From Cinclus cinclus (lineage: Eukaryota; Chordata; Aves; Passeriformes; Cinclidae): a stretch of DNA of 64,000 nt. The DNA lies in NCBI RefSeq assembly GCF_963662255.1, contig NC_085052.1:38078654-38142653 (forward strand), given 5' to 3'. Made by a program: the position numbers and the translations under genes. Of the stretch, positions 35,027 through 49,579 are shown piece by piece. The notes beneath the pieces were generated by a model that made no database searches, was not told where the DNA came from, and was given only the letters and a program-made list of their open reading frames with translations. The first letter of the stretch is position 1, and each line of letters opens with the position of its first letter.

Positions 35027-38000
35027 ACCCCCTGGTGTCAAATGGGATCCTGGGATTATTAGCCTGCATTGGGTCACAATGGTTCCTTGCTTCTCTTAAC
35101 CTCTGTGCTGTCACAATGCATTCCAAGCCCTTTTAGGCCACTTGATGTCACAATAAATCATTTGATTCTTGGCCTCCATGGTGCCATAATTGTACCAGGT
35201 TTTAATTGGGCCCCATGCTTTCACAATACATCCCTCCCCCTTTTAGGCCCATTGGTGTCAAAGGGGATCATTAGATTGTTAGCCTGCTTTGGGTCACAAT
35301 GGATCCTTGCTTCTCTTAACCTCTGAGGTGTCACAATGCATCCCATGCCCTTTTAGGCCACATGATGTCACAATGAATTATTTGATTCTTGGCCTCCATG
35401 GTGGCATAATAGATCCTTGATTCTATTGGTCCCCGTGCTGCAATAATTCATCCCTGCCACTTTTAGGCCCATTGGTGTCACAAGGGATCATTAGATTGTT
35501 AGCCTGCTTTGGGTCACAATGGTTCCTTGCTTCTCTTAACCTCTGTGGTGTCACAATGCATTCCAAGCCCTTTTAGGCCACTTGATGTCACAATGAATCA
35601 TTTCATTCTTGGCCTCCACGGTGTCATAATGGTTCCTTGTTTCTATTGGGCCCCATGCTGTAACAATTCATCCCTGGCCCTTTTACGCCCCCTGGTGTCA
35701 AAAGGGATTCTTAGATTGTTACCCTGCATTGGGTCACAATGGTTCCTTGCTTCTCTTAACCTCTGTGGTGTCACAATGCATTCCAAGCCCTCGTAGGCCA
35801 CTTGGTCTTACAATGAACCATTTGATTCTAGGCCTCCATGGTGTCATAATGGTTCCTTGCTCCTATAGGTCCCCATGCTGTCAGAGTTCATGCGTGGTCC
35901 TTTTGCGCCCCCTGGTGTCAAAAGGGATTCTTAGATTGTTAGCCTGCATTGGGTCACAATGGTTCCTTGTTTCTCTTAACCTCTGTGGTGTCACAATGCA
36001 TCCCATGCCCTTTTAGGCCACTTGATGTCACAATGAACCATTTGATTCTTGGCCTCCATGGTGTCATAATGGTTCCTTGTTTCTATTGGGCCCCATGCTG
36101 TCACAATTCATCCCTGGCACTTTTACGCCCCCTGGTGTCAAATGGGATCCTGGGATTATTAGCCTCCATTGGGTCACAATGGATCCTTGCTTCTCTTAAC
36201 CCCTGTGGTGTCACAATGCATCCCATGCCCTTTTAGGCCACTTGATGTCACAATGAATCATTTGATTCTTGGCCTCCATGGTGGCATAATAGATCCTTGC
36301 TTCTATAGGTTCCCATGCTGTCAGAGTTCATCCGTGGTCCTTTTGCGCCCCCTGGTGTCAAAAGGGATTCTTAGATTGTTAGCCTGCATTGGGTCACAAT
36401 GGATCCTTGCTTCTCTTAACCCCTGTGGTGTCACAATGCATCCCATGCCCTTTTAGGCCACTTGATGTCACAATGAACCATTTGATTCTTGGCCTCCATG
36501 GTGTCATAATGGTTCCTTGTTTCTATTGGGCCCCATGCTGTCACAATTCATCCCTGGCCCTTATACGCCCCCTGGTGTCAAATGGGATCCTGGGATTATT
36601 AGCCTCCATTGGGTCACAATGGATCCTTGCTTCTCTTAACCTCTGTGCTGTCACAATGCATTCCAAGCCCTTTTAGGCCACTTGATGTCACAATGAATCA
36701 TTTGATTCTTGGCCTCCATGGTGCCATAATTGTACCAGGTTTTAATTGGGCCCCATGCTTTCACAATACATCCCTCCCCCTTTTAGGCCCTTTGGTGTCA
36801 AAGGGGATCATTAGATTGTTAGCCTGCATTGGGTCACAATGGATCCTTGCTTCTCTTAACCTCTGAGGTGTCACAATGCATCCCATGCCCTTTTAGGCCA
36901 CATGATGTCACAATGAATTATTTGATTCTTGGCCTCCATGGTGGCATAATAGATCCTTGATTCTATTGGTCCCCGTGCTGCAATAATTCATCCCTGCCCC
37001 TTTTAGGCCCATTGGTGTCACAAGGGATCATTAGATTGTTAGCCTGCTTTGGGTCACAATGTATCCTTGCTTCTCTTAACCCCTGTGGTGTCACAATGCA
37101 TTCCAAGCCCTTTTAGGCCACTTGATGTCACAATGAATCATTTCATTCTTGGCCTCCACGGTGTCATAATGGTTCCTTGTTTCTATTGGGCCCCATGCTG
37201 TAACAATTCATCCCTGGCCCTTTTACGCCCCCTGGTGTCAAAAGGGATTCTTAGATTGTTAGCCTGCATTGGGTCACAATGGTTCCTTGCTTCTCTTAAC
37301 CTCTGTGGTGTCACAATGCATTCCAAGCCCTTTTAGGCCACTTGGTCTTACAATGAACCATTTGATTCTAGGCCTCCATGGTGTCATAATGGTTCCTTGC
37401 TCCTATAGGTCCCCATGCTGTCAGAGTTCATGCGTGGTCCTTTTGCGCCCCCTGGTGTCAAAAGGGATTCTTAGATTGTTAGCCTGCATTGGGTCACAAT
37501 GGTTCCTTGTTTCTCTTAACCCCTGTGGTGTCACAATGCATCCCATGCCCTTTTAGGCCACTTGATGTCACAATGAATCATTTGATTCTTGGCCTCCATG
37601 GTGTCATATTGGTTCCTTGTTTCTATTGGGCGCCATGCTGTCACAATTCATCCCTGGCCCTTATACGCCCCCTGGTGTCAAATGGGATCCTGGGATTATT
37701 AGCCTCCATTGGGTCACAATGGATCCTTGCTTCTCTTAACCCCTGTGGTTTCACAATGCATCCCATGCCCTTTTAGGCCACTTGATGTCACAATGAATCA
37801 TTTGATTCTTGGCCTCCATGGTGGCATAATAGATCCTTGCTTCTATTGGTCCCCGTGCTGTAACAATCCATCCCTGGCCCTTTTTATACCCCCTGGTTCC
37901 ACAAGGGATCATGAGATTGTTAGCCTGCATTGGGTCTCAATGGTTCCTTGCTTCTCTTATCCTCTGTGGTGTCACAATTCATTCCAAGCCCTTTTAGGCC

Positions 38001-41000
38001 ACTTGATGTCACAATGAACCATTTGATTCTTGGCCTTCATGGTGTCATAATGGTTCCTTGCTTCTATAGGTCTCCATGCTGTCAGAGTTCATCCGTGGTC
38101 CTTTTGCGCCCCCTGGTGTCAAAAGGGATTCTTAGATTCTTAGCCTGCATTGGGTCACAATGGATCCTTGCTTCTCTTAACCTCTGTGGTGTCACAATGC
38201 ATTCCAAGCCCTTTTAGGCCACTTGATGTCACAATGAATCATTTGATTCTTGGCCTCCATGGTGGCGTAATTGTACCAGGATTTAATTGGTCCCCATGAT
38301 TTCACAATACATCCCTGCCCCTTTTAGGCCCATTAGTGTCAAAAGGGATCATTAGATTGTTAGCCTGTATTGGGTCAAAATGGTTCCTTGTTTCTCTTAA
38401 CCTCTGTGGTGTCACAATGCATCCCATGCCCTTTTAGGCCACTTGATGTCACAATGAACCATTTGATTCTTGGCCTCCATGGTGTCATAATGGTTCCTTG
38501 TTTCTATTGGGCCCCATGCTGTCACAATTCATCCCTGGCACTTTTACGCCCCCTGGTGTCAAATGGGATCCTGAGATTATTAGCCTCCATTGGGTCACAA
38601 TGGATCCTTGCTTCTCTTAACCCCTGTGGTGTCACAATGCATCCCATGCCCTTTTAGGCCACTTGATGTCACAATGAGTCATTTGATTCTTGGCCTCCAT
38701 GGTGGCATAATAGATCCTTGCTTCTATAGGTTCCCATGCTGTCAGAGTTCATCCGTGGTCCTTTTGCGCCCCCTGGTGTCAAAAGGGATTCTTAGATTGT
38801 TAGCCTGCATTGGGTCACAATGGATCCTTGCTTCTCTTAACCTCTGTGGTGTCACAATGCATTCCAAGCCCTTTTAGGCCACTTGATGTCACAATGAACC
38901 ATTTGATTCTAGGCCTCCATGGTGTCATAATGGTTCCTTGCTCCTATAGGTCCCCATGCTGTCAGAGTTCATGCGTGGTCCTTTTGCGCCCCCTGGTGTC
39001 AAAAGGGATTCTTAGATTGTTAGCCTGCATTGGGTCACAATGGTTCCTTGTTTCTCTTAACCCCTGTGGTGTCACAATGCATCCCATGCCCTTTTAGGCC
39101 ACTTGATGTCACAATGAATCATTTGATTCTTGGCCTCCATGGTGGCATAATGGTTCCTTGTTTCTATTGGGCGTCATGCTGTCACAATTCATCCCTGGCC
39201 CTTATACGCCCCCTGGTGTCAAATGGGATCCTGGGATTATTAGCCTCCATTGGGTCACAATGGATCCTTGCTTCTCTTAACCCCTGTGGTGTCACAATGC
39301 ATCCCATGCCCTTTTAGGCCACTTGATGTCACAATGAATCATTTGATTCTTGGCCTCCATGGTGGCATAATAGATCCTTGCTTCTATAGGTTCCCATGCT
39401 GTCAGAGTTCATCCGTGGTCCTTTTGCGCCCCCTGGTGTCAAAAGGGATTCTTAGATTCTTAGCCTGCATTGTGTCACAATGGATCCTTGCTTCTCTTAA
39501 CCCCTGTGGTGTCACAATGCATCCCATGCCCTTTTAGGCCACTTGATGTCACAATGAAACATTTGATTCTTGGCCTCCATGGTGTCATAATGGTTCCTTG
39601 TTTCTATTGGGCCCCATGCTGTCACAATTCATCCCTGGCCCTTTTACGCCCCCTGGTGTCAAATGGGATCCTGGGATTATTAGCCTCCATTGGGTCACAA
39701 TGGATCCTTGCTTCTCTTAACCCCTGTGCTGTCACAATGCATTCCAAGCCCTTTTAGGCCACTTGATGTCACAATGAATCATTTGATTCTTGGCCTCCAT
39801 GGTGTCATAATGGTTCCTTGTTTCTATTGGGCCCCATGCTGTCACAATTCATCCCTGGCCCTTTTACGCCCCCTGGTGTCAAATGGGATCCTGGGATTAT
39901 TAGCCTCCATTGGGTCACAATGGTTCCTTGCTTCTCTTAACCTCTGTGCTGTCACAATGCATTCCAAGCCCTTTTAGGCCACTTGGTCTTACAATGAACC
40001 ATTTGATTCTTGGCCTCCATGGTGGCATAATGGTTCCTTGCTTCTATAGGTCCCCATGCTGTCAGAGTTCATGCGTGGTCCTTTTGCGCCCCCTGGTGTC
40101 AAAAGGGATCCTTAGATTGTTAGCCGGCATTGGGTCACAATGGTTCCTTGTTTCTCTTAACCCCTGTGGTGTCACAATGCATCCCATGCCCTTTTAGGCC
40201 ACTTGATGTCACAATGAATCATTTGATTCTTGGCCTCCATGGTGTCATATTGGTTCCTTGTTTCTATTGGGCGCCATGCTGTCACAATTCATCCCTGGCC
40301 CTTATACACCCCCTGGTGTCAAATGGGATCCTGGGATTATTAGCCTCCATTGGGTCACAATGGATCCTTGCTTCTCTTAACCCCTGTGGTGTCACAATGC
40401 ATCCCATGCCCTTTTAGGCCACTTGATGTCACAATGAATCATTTGATTCTTGGCCTCCATGGTGGCATAATAGATCCTTGCTTCTATTGGTCCCCGTGCT
40501 GTAACAATCCATCCCTGGCCCTTTTTATACCCCCTGGTTCCACAAGGGATCATGAGATTGTTAGCCTGCATTGGGTCACAATGGTTCCTTGCTTCTCTTA
40601 TCCTCTGTGGTGTCACAATTCATTCCAAGCCCTTTTAGGCCACTTGATGTCACAATGAATCATTTGATTCTTGGCCTTCATGGTGTCATAATGGTTCCTT
40701 GCTTCTATAGGTCTCCATGCTGTCAGAGTTCATCCGTGGTCCTTTTGCGCCCCCTGGTGTCAAAAGGGATTCTTAGATTCTTAGCCTGCATTGGGTCACA
40801 ATGGATCCTTGCTTCTCTTAACCTCTGTGGTGTCACAATGCATTCCAAGCCCTTTTAGGCCACTTGATGTCACAATGAATCATTTGATTCTTGGCCTCCA
40901 TGGTGGCGTAATTGTACCAGGATTTAATTGGTCCCCATGATTTCACAATACATCCCTGCCCCTTTTAGGCCCATTAGTGTCAAAAGGGATCATTAGATTG

Positions 41001-41178
41001 TTAGCCTGTATTGGGTCAAAATGGTTCCTTGTTTCTCTTAACCTCTGTGGTGTCACAATGCATCCCATGCCCTTTTAGGCCACTTGATGTCACAATGAAC
41101 CATTTGATTCTTGGCCTCCATGGTGTCATAATGGTTCCTTGTTTCTATTGGGCCCCATGCTGTCACAATTCATCCCTG
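34426..41178 (+). repeat. Large higher-order block, copy 1 (offset 7,704 bp)
   Basis: About 6.75 kb matching 42130-48882 with offset 7,704 bp, which is 35 monomers plus the four class II bases counted inside the period (T runs near 35,020, 37,880, 40,522 and 41,843). The order of about 31 monomers is preserved, including two class V monomers (35,289 and 36,829) and two IV-III'-I modules (37,930 and 40,571). Rare shared changes include CCCTCGTAGGCC near 35,790, GTTACCCTGC near 35,718, GGTTTCACAATG near 37,748, GCGTCATGC near 39,171 and GCCGGCATTGGG near 40,125. Confidence 0.9.
38263..38373 (+). repeat. Class III' cassette, type example
   Basis: This is a class III derivative whose C has GTACCAGGATTTAATTGG and CCCCATGA in place of CCCCATGC, followed by TTTCACAATAC and, in most copies, GTATTGGGTCAAAATGG at the next E/F junction. 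I see 12 copies, at about 26614, 29034, 32775, 34096, 38277, 40918, 45981, 48622, 53246, 54786, 60289 and 62049. None lies left of 26.6 kb, so it defines the right-hand domain of the window. Confidence 0.87.
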
Positions 41179-42129
41179 GCACTTTTACGCCCCCTGGTGT
41201 CAAATGGGATCCTGGGATTATTAGCCTCCATTGGGTCACAATGGATCCTTGCTTCTCTTAACCCCTGTGGTGTCACAATGCATCCCATGCCCTTTTAGGC
41301 CACTTGATGTCACAATGAGTCATTTGATTCTTGGCCTCCATGGTGGCATAATAGATCCTTGCTTCTATAGGTTCCCATGCTGTCAGAGTTCATCCGTGGT
41401 CCTTTTGCGCCCCCTGGTGTCAAAAGGGATTCTTAGATTGTTAGCCTGCATTGGGTCACAATGGATCCTTGGTTCTCTTAACCCCTGTGGTGTCACAATG
41501 CATCCCATGCCCTTTTAGGCCACTTGATGTCACAATGAAACATTTGATTCTTGGCCTCCATGGTTTCATAATGGTTCCTTGTTTCTATTGGGCCCCATGC
41601 TGTCACAATTCATCCCTGGCCCTTTTACGCCCCCTGGTGTCAAATGGGATCCTGGGATTATTAGCCTCCATTGGGTCACAATGGTTCCTTGCTTCTCTTA
41701 ACCCCTGTGGTGTCACAATGCATACCATGCCCTTTTAGGCCACTTGATGTCACAATGAATCATTTGATTCTTGGCCTCCATGGTGCCATAATAGATCCTT
41801 GCTTCTATTGGTCCCCGTGCTGTAACAATCCATCCCTGGCCCTTTTTATAACCCCTGGTGTCAAATGGGATCCTGGGATTATTAGCCTGCATTGGGTCAC
41901 AATGGTTCCTTGCTTCTCTTAACCTCTGTGCTGTCACAATGCATTCCAAGCCCTTTTAGGCCACTTGGTCTTTCAATGAACCATTTGATTCTTGGCCTCC
42001 ATGGTGGCATAATGGTTCCTTGCTTCTATAGGTCCCCATGCTGTCACAGTTCATGCGTGGTCCTTTTGCGCCCCCTGGTGTCAAAAGATATTCTTAGATT
42101 GTTAGCCTGCATTGGGTCACAATGGTTCC
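41179..42129 (+). repeat. Spacer between the two 6.75-kb copies: II/IV-I-II/I-IV
   Basis: About 950 bp that is not part of the long duplication but is still ordinary array sequence. It includes a class II monomer with TTTATAACCCC near 41,850, a TCTTTCAATG form of B near 41,969 and CAAAAGATATTC near 42,082, none of which I see in the neighbouring copies. Confidence 0.8.
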
Positions 42130-45100
42130 TTGCTTCTCTTAACCCCTGTGGTGTCACAATGCATCCCATGCCCTTTTAGGCCACTTGATGTCACAATGAA
42201 TCATTTGATTCTTGGCCTCCATGGTGGCATAATAGATCCATGCTTCTATAGGTTCCCATGCTGTCAGAGTTCATCCGTGGTCCTTTTGCGCCCCCTGGTG
42301 TCAAAAGGGATTCTTTGATTGTTAGCCTGCATTGGGTCACAATGGATCCTTGCTTCTCTTAACCCCTGTGGTGTCACAATGCATCCCATGCCCTTTTAGG
42401 CCACTTGATGTCACAATGAAACATTTGATTCTTGGCCTCCATGGTGTCATAATGGTTCCTTGTTTCTATTGGGCCCCATGCTGTCACAATTCATCCCTGG
42501 CCCTTTTACGCCCCCTGGTGTCAAATGGGATCCTGGGATTATTAGCCTCCATTGGGTCACAATGGATCCTTGCTTCTCTTAACCCCTGTGCTGTCACAAT
42601 GCATCCCATGCTCTTTTAGGCCACTTGATGTCACAATGAATCATTTGATTCTTGGCCTCCATGGTGGCATAATAGATCCTTGCTTCTATTGGTCCCCGTG
42701 CTGTAACAATCCATCCCTGGCCCTTTTTATACCCCCTGGTGTCAAATGGGATCCTGGGATTATTAGCCTGCATTGGGTCACAATGGTTCCTTGCTTCTCT
42801 TATCCTCTGTGCTGTCACAATGCATTCCAAGCCCTTTTAGGCCACTTGATGTCACAATAAATCATTTGATTCTTGGCCTCCATGGTGCCATAATTGTACC
42901 AGGTTTTAATTGGGCCCCATGCTTTCACAATACATCCCTCCCCCTTTTAGGCCCATTGGTGTCAAAGGGGATCATTAGATTGTTAGCCTGCTTTGGGTCA
43001 CAATGGATCCTTGCTTCTCTTAACCTCTGAGGTGTCACAATGCATCCCATGCCCTTTTAGGCCACATGATGTCACAATGAATTATTTGATTCTTGGCCTC
43101 CATGGTGCCATAATAGATCCTTGATTCTATTGGTCCCCGTGCTGCAATAATTCATCCCTGCCACTTTTAGGCCCATTGGTGTCACAAGGGATCATTAGAT
43201 TGTTAGCCTGCTTTGGGTCACAATGGTTCCTTGCTTCTCTTAACCTCTGTGGTGTCACAATGCATTCCAAGCCCTTTTAGGCCACTTGATGTCACAATGA
43301 ATCATTTCATTCTTGGCCTCCACGGTGTCATAATGGTTCCTTGTTTCTATTGGGCCCCATGCTGTAACAATTCATCCCTGGCCCTTTTACGCCCCCTGGT
43401 GTCAAAAGGGATTCTTAGATTGTTACCCTGCATTGGGTCACAATGGTTCCTTGCTTCTCTTAACCTCTGTGGTGTCACAATGCATTCCAAGCCCTCGTAG
43501 GCCACTTGGTCTTACAATGAACCATTTGATTCTAGGCCTCCATGGTGTCATAATGGTTCCTTGCTCCTATAGGTCCCCATGCTGTCAGAGTTCATGCGTG
43601 GTCCTTTTGCGCCCCCTGGTGTCAAAAGGGATTCTTAGATTGTTAGCCTGCATTGGGTCACAATGGTTCCTTGTTTCTCTTAACCTCTGTGGTGTCACAA
43701 TGCATCCCATGCCCTTTTAGGCCACTTGATGTCACAATGAACCATTTGATTCTTGGCCTCCATGGTGTCATAATGGTTCCTTGTTTCTATTGGGCCCCAT
43801 GCTGTCACAATTCATCCCTGGCACTTTTACGCCCCCTGGTGTCAAATGGGATCCTAGGATTATTAGCCTCCATTGGGTCACAATGGATCCTTGCTTCTCT
43901 TAACCCCTGTGGTGTCACAATGCATCCCATGCCCTTTTAGGCCACTTGATGTCACAATGAATCATTTGATTCTTGGCCTCCATGGTGGCATAATAGATCC
44001 TTGCTTCTATAGGTTCCCATGCTGTCAGAGTTCATCCGTGGTCCTTTTGCGCCCCCTGGTGTCAAAAGGGATTCTTAGATTGTTAGCCTGCATTGGGTCA
44101 CAATGGATCCTTGCTTCTCTTAACCCCTGTGGTGTCACAATGCATCCCATGCCCTTTTAGGCCACTTGATGTCACAATGAACCATTTGATTCTTGGCCTC
44201 CATGGTGTCATAATGGTTCCTTGTTTCTATTGGGCCCCATGCTGTCACAATTCATCCCTGGCCCTTATACGCCCCCTGGTGTCAAATGGGATCCTGGGAT
44301 TATTAGCCTCCATTGGGTCACAATGGATCCTTGCTTCTCTTAACCTCTGTGCTGTCACAATGCATTCCAAGCCCTTTTAGGCCACTTGATGTCACAATGA
44401 ATCATTTGATTCTTGGCCTCCATGGTGCCATAATTGTACCAGGTTTTAATTGGGCCCCATGCTTTCACAATACATCCCTCCCCCTTTTAGGCCCATTGGT
44501 GTCAAAGGGGATCATTAGATTGTTAGCCTGCATTGGGTCACAATGGATCCTTGCTTCTCTTAACCTCTGAGGTGTCACAATGCATCCCATGCCCTTTTAG
44601 GCCACATGATGTCACAATGAATTATTTGATTCTTGGCCTCCATGGTGGCATAATAGATCCTTGATTCTATTGGTCCCCGTGCTGCAATAATTCATCCCTG
44701 CCCCTTTTAGGCCCATTGGTGTCACAAGGGATCATTAGATTGTTAGCCTGCTTTGGGTCACAATGTATCCTTGCTTCTCTTAACCCCTGTGGTGTCACAA
44801 TGCATTCCAAGCCCTTTTAGGCCACTTGATGTCACAATGAATCATTTCATTCTTGGCCTCCACGGTGTCATAATGGTTCCTTGTTTCTATTGGGCCCCAT
44901 GCTGTAACAATTCATCCCTGGCCCTTTTACGCCCCCTGGTGTCAAAAGGGATTCTTAGATTGTTAGCCTGCATTGGGTCACAATGGTTCCTTGCTTCTCT
45001 TAACCTCTGTGGTGTCACAATGCATTCCAAGCCCTTTTAGGCCACTTGGTCTTACAATGAACCATTTGATTCTAGGCCTCCATGGTGTCATAATGGTTCC

Positions 45101-48100
45101 TTGCTCCTATAGGTCCCCATGCTGTCAGAGTTCATGCGTGGTCCTTTTGCGCCCCCTGGTGTCAAAAGGGATTCTTAGATTGTTAGCCTGCATTGGGTCA
45201 CAATGGTTCCTTGTTTCTCTTAACCCCTGTGGTGTCACAATGCATCCCATGCCCTTTTAGGCCACTTGATGTCACAATGAATCATTTGATTCTTGGCCTC
45301 CATGGTGTCATATTGGTTCCTTGTTTCTATTGGGCGCCATGCTGTCACAATTCATCCCTGGCCCTTATACGCCCCCTGGTGTCAAATGGGATCCTGGGAT
45401 TATTAGCCTCCATTGGGTCACAATGGATCCTTGCTTCTCTTAACCCCTGTGGTTTCACAATGCATCCCATGCCCTTTTAGGCCACTTGATGTCACAATGA
45501 ATCATTTGATTCTTGGCCTCCATGGTGGCATAATAGATCCTTGCTTCTATTGGTCCCCGTGCTGTAACAATCCATCCCTGGCCCTTTTTATACCCCCTGG
45601 TTCCACAAGGGATCATGAGATTGTTAGCCTGCATTGGGTCTCAATGGTTCCTTGCTTCTCTTATCCTCTGTGGTGTCACAATTCATTCCAAGCCCTTTTA
45701 GGCCACTTGATGTCACAATGAACCATTTGATTCTTGGCCTTCATGGTGTCATAATGGTTCCTTGCTTCTATAGGTCTCCATGCTGTCAGAGTTCATCCGT
45801 GGTCCTTTTGCGCCCCCTGGTGTCAAAAGGGATTCTTAGATTCTTAGCCTGCATTGGGTCACAATGGATCCTTGCTTCTCTTAACCTCTGTGGTGTCACA
45901 ATGCATTCCAAGCCCTTTTAGGCCACTTGATGTCACAATGAATCATTTGATTCTTGGCCTCCATGGTGGCGTAATTGTACCAGGATTTAAATGGTCCCCA
46001 TGATTTCACAATACATCCCTGCCCCTTTTAGGCCCATTAGTGTCAAAAGGGATCATTAGATTGTTAGCCTGTATTGGGTCAAAATGGTTCCTTGTTTCTC
46101 TTAACCTCTGTGGTGTCACAATGCATCCCATGCCCTTTTAGGCCACTTGATGTCACAATGAACCATTTGATTCTTGGCCTCCATGGTGTCATAATGGTTC
46201 CTTGTTTCTATTGGGCCCCATGCTGTCACAATTCATCCCTGGCACTTTTACGCCCCCTGGTGTCAAATGGGATCCTGAGATTATTAGCCTCCATTGGGTC
46301 ACAATGGATCCTTGCTTCTCTTAACCCCTGTGGTGTCACAATGCATCCCATGCCCTTTTAGGCCACTTGATGTCACAATGAGTCATTTGATTCTTGGCCT
46401 CCATGGTGGCATAATAGATCCTTGCTTCTATAGGTTCCCATGCTGTCAGAGTTCATCCGTGGTCCTTTTGCGCCCCCTGGTGTCAAAAGGGATTCTTAGA
46501 TTGTTAGCCTGCATTGGGTCACAATGGATCCTTGCTTCTCTTAACCTCTGTGGTGTCACAATGCATTCCAAGCCCTTTTAGGCCACTTGATGTCACAATG
46601 AACCATTTGATTCTAGGCCTCCATGGTGTCATAATGGTTCCTTGCTCCTATAGGTCCCCATGCTGTCAGAGTTCATGCGTGGTCCTTTTGCGCCCCCTGG
46701 TGTCAAAAGGGATTCTTAGATTGTTAGCCTGCATTGGGTCACAATGGTTCCTTGTTTCTCTTAACCCCTGTGGTGTCACAATGCATCCCATGCCCTTTTA
46801 GGCCACTTGATGTCACAATGAATCATTTGATTCTTGGCCTCCATGGTGGCATAATGGTTCCTTGTTTCTATTGGGCGTCATGCTGTCACAATTCATCCCT
46901 GGCCCTTATACGCCCCCTGGTGTCAAATGGGATCCTGGGATTATTAGCCTCCATTGGGTCACAATGGATCCTTGCTTCTCTTAACCCCTGTGGTGTCACA
47001 ATGCATCCCATGCCCTTTTAGGCCACTTGATGTCACAATGAATCATTTGATTCTTGGCCTCCATGGTGGCATAATAGATCCTTGCTTCTATAGGTTCCCA
47101 TGCTGTCAGAGTTCATCCGTGGTCCTTTTGCGCCCCCTGGTGTCAAAAGGGATTCTTAGATTCTTAGCCTGCATTGTGTCACAATGGATCCTTGCTTCTC
47201 TTAACCCCTGTGGTGTCACAATGCATCCCATGCCCTTTTAGGCCACTTGATGTCACAATGAAACATTTGATTCTTGGCCTCCATGGTGTCATAATGGTTC
47301 CTTGTTTCTATTGGGCCCCATGCTGTCACAATTCATCCCTGGCCCTTTTACGCCCCCTGGTGTCAAATGGGATCCTGGGATTATTAGCCTCCATTGGGTC
47401 ACAATGGATCCTTGCTTCTCTTAACCCCTGTGCTGTCACAATGCATTCCAAGCCCTTTTAGGCCACTTGATGTCACAATGAATCATTTGATTCTTGGCCT
47501 CCATGGTGTCATAATGGTTCCTTGTTTCTATTGGGCCCCATGCTGTCACAATTCATCCCTGGCCCTTTTACGCCCCCTGGTGTCAAATGGGATCCTGGGA
47601 TTATTAGCCTCCATTGGGTCACAATGGTTCCTTGCTTCTCTTAACCTCTGTGCTGTCACAATGCATTCCAAGCCCTTTTAGGCCACTTGGTCTTACAATG
47701 AACCATTTGATTCTTGGCCTCCATGGTGGCATAATGGTTCCTTGCTTCTATAGGTCCCCATGCTGTCAGAGTTCATGCGTGGTCCTTTTGCGCCCCCTGG
47801 TGTCAAAAGGGATCCTTAGATTGTTAGCCGGCATTGGGTCACAATGGTTCCTTGTTTCTCTTAACCCCTGTGGTGTCACAATGCATCCCATGCCCTTTTA
47901 GGCCACTTGATGTCACAATGAATCATTTGATTCTTGGCCTCCATGGTGTCATATTGGTTCCTTGTTTCTATTGGGCGCCATGCTGTCACAATTCATCCCT
48001 GGCCCTTATACACCCCCTGGTGTCAAATGGGATCCTGGGATTATTAGCCTCCATTGGGTCACAATGGATCCTTGCTTCTCTTAACCCCTGTGGTGTCACA

Positions 48101-48882
48101 ATGCATCCCATGCCCTTTTAGGCCACTTGATGTCACAATGAATCATTTGATTCTTGGCCTCCATGGTGGCATAATAGATCCTTGCTTCTATTGGTCCCCG
48201 TGCTGTAACAATCCATCCCTGGCCCTTTTTATACCCCCTGGTTCCACAAGGGATCATGAGATTGTTAGCCTGCATTGGGTCACAATGGTTCCTTGCTTCT
48301 CTTATCCTCTGTGGTGTCACAATTCATTCCAAGCCCTTTTAGGCCACTTGATGTCACAATGAACCATTTGATTCTTGGCCTTCATGGTGTCATAATGGTT
48401 CCTTGCTTCTATAGGTCTCCATGCTGTCAGAGTTCATCCGTGGTCCTTTTGCGCCCCCTGGTGTCAAAAGGGATTCTTAGATTCTTAGCCTGCATTGGGT
48501 CACAATGGATCCTTGCTTCTCTTAACCTCTGTGGTGTCACAATGCATTCCAAGCCCTTTTAGGCCACTTGATGTCACAATGAATCATTTGATTCTTGGCC
48601 TCCATGGTGGCATAATTGTACCAGGATTTAATTGGTCCCCATGATTTCACAATACATCCCTGCCCCTTTTAGGCCCATTAGTGTCAAAAGGGATCATTAG
48701 ATTGTTAGCCTGTATTGGGTCAAAATGGTTCCTTGTTTCTCTTAACCTCTGTGGTGTCACAATGCATCCCATGCCCTTTTAGGCCACTTGATGTCACAAT
48801 GAACCATTTGATTCTTGGCCTCCATGGTGTCATAATGGTTCCTTGTTTCTATTGGGCCCCATGCTGTCACAATTCATCCCTG
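42130..48882 (+). repeat. Large higher-order block, copy 2 (offset 7,704 bp)
   Basis: Second copy of 34426-41178. I noticed about seven substitutions in 6.75 kb: near 42,800 (TATCCTCTG), 43,107 (GTGCCATAATAG), 43,856 (CCTAGGATT), 44,490, 45,990 (TTTAAATGG), 48,362 and 48,611. That is about 99.9% identity by eye. The match ends inside subunit D near 48,882, where this copy switches from class I to class III D. Confidence 0.9.
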
Positions 48883-49579
48883 CCCCTTTTAGGCCCATTA
48901 GTGTCAAAAGGGATCATTAGATTTTTAGCCTGCTTTGGGTCACAATGGTTCCTTGCTTCTCTTAACCTCTGTGGTGTCACAATGCATTCCAAGCCCATTT
49001 AGGCCACTTGATGTCACAATGAACCATTTGCTTCTTGGCCTTCATGGTGTCATAATGGTTCCTTGCTTCTATAGGTCCCCATGCTGTCAGAGTTCATCCG
49101 TGGTCCTTTTGCGCCCCCTGGTGTCAAAAGGGATTCTTAGATTGTTAGCCTGCATTGGGTCACAATGGATCCTTGCTTCTCTTAACCCCTGTGGTGTCAC
49201 AATGCATCCCATGCCATTTTAGGCCACTTGATGTCACAATGAATCATTTGATTCTTGGCCTCCATGGTGGCGTAATTGTACCAGGTTTTAATTGGGCCCC
49301 ATGCTTTCACAATACATCCCTGCCCCTTTTAGGCCCATTGGCGTCAAAAGGGATCATTAGATTGTTAGCCTGCATTGGGTCACAATGGTTCCTTGCTTCT
49401 CTTAACCTTTGCGGTGTCACAATGCATCCCATGCGCTTTTAGGCCACTTGATGTCACAATGAATCATTTGATTCTTGGCCTCCATGGTGTCATAATGGTT
49501 CCTTGTTTCTATTGGGCCCCATGCTGTCACAATTCATCCCTGGCCCTTTTACGCCCCCTGGTGTCAAATGGGATCCTGG
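48883..49579 (+). repeat. Monomers I/III-IV-III-I
   Basis: It starts with the I/III hybrid that ends the large block. The following IV-III-I run matches 56860-57520 at 7,925 bp, sharing the CTTAACCTTTGCGG form near 49,402 and 57,327 and CCATGCGCTTTTAGG near 49,431 and 57,355. Confidence 0.76.

Noticed and set aside
41179..42129. Unique-sequence spacer between the two 6.75-kb copies
   Set aside because: It is ordinary 220-bp monomers of classes II/IV, I, II/I and IV; only its order differs from the flanking copies.
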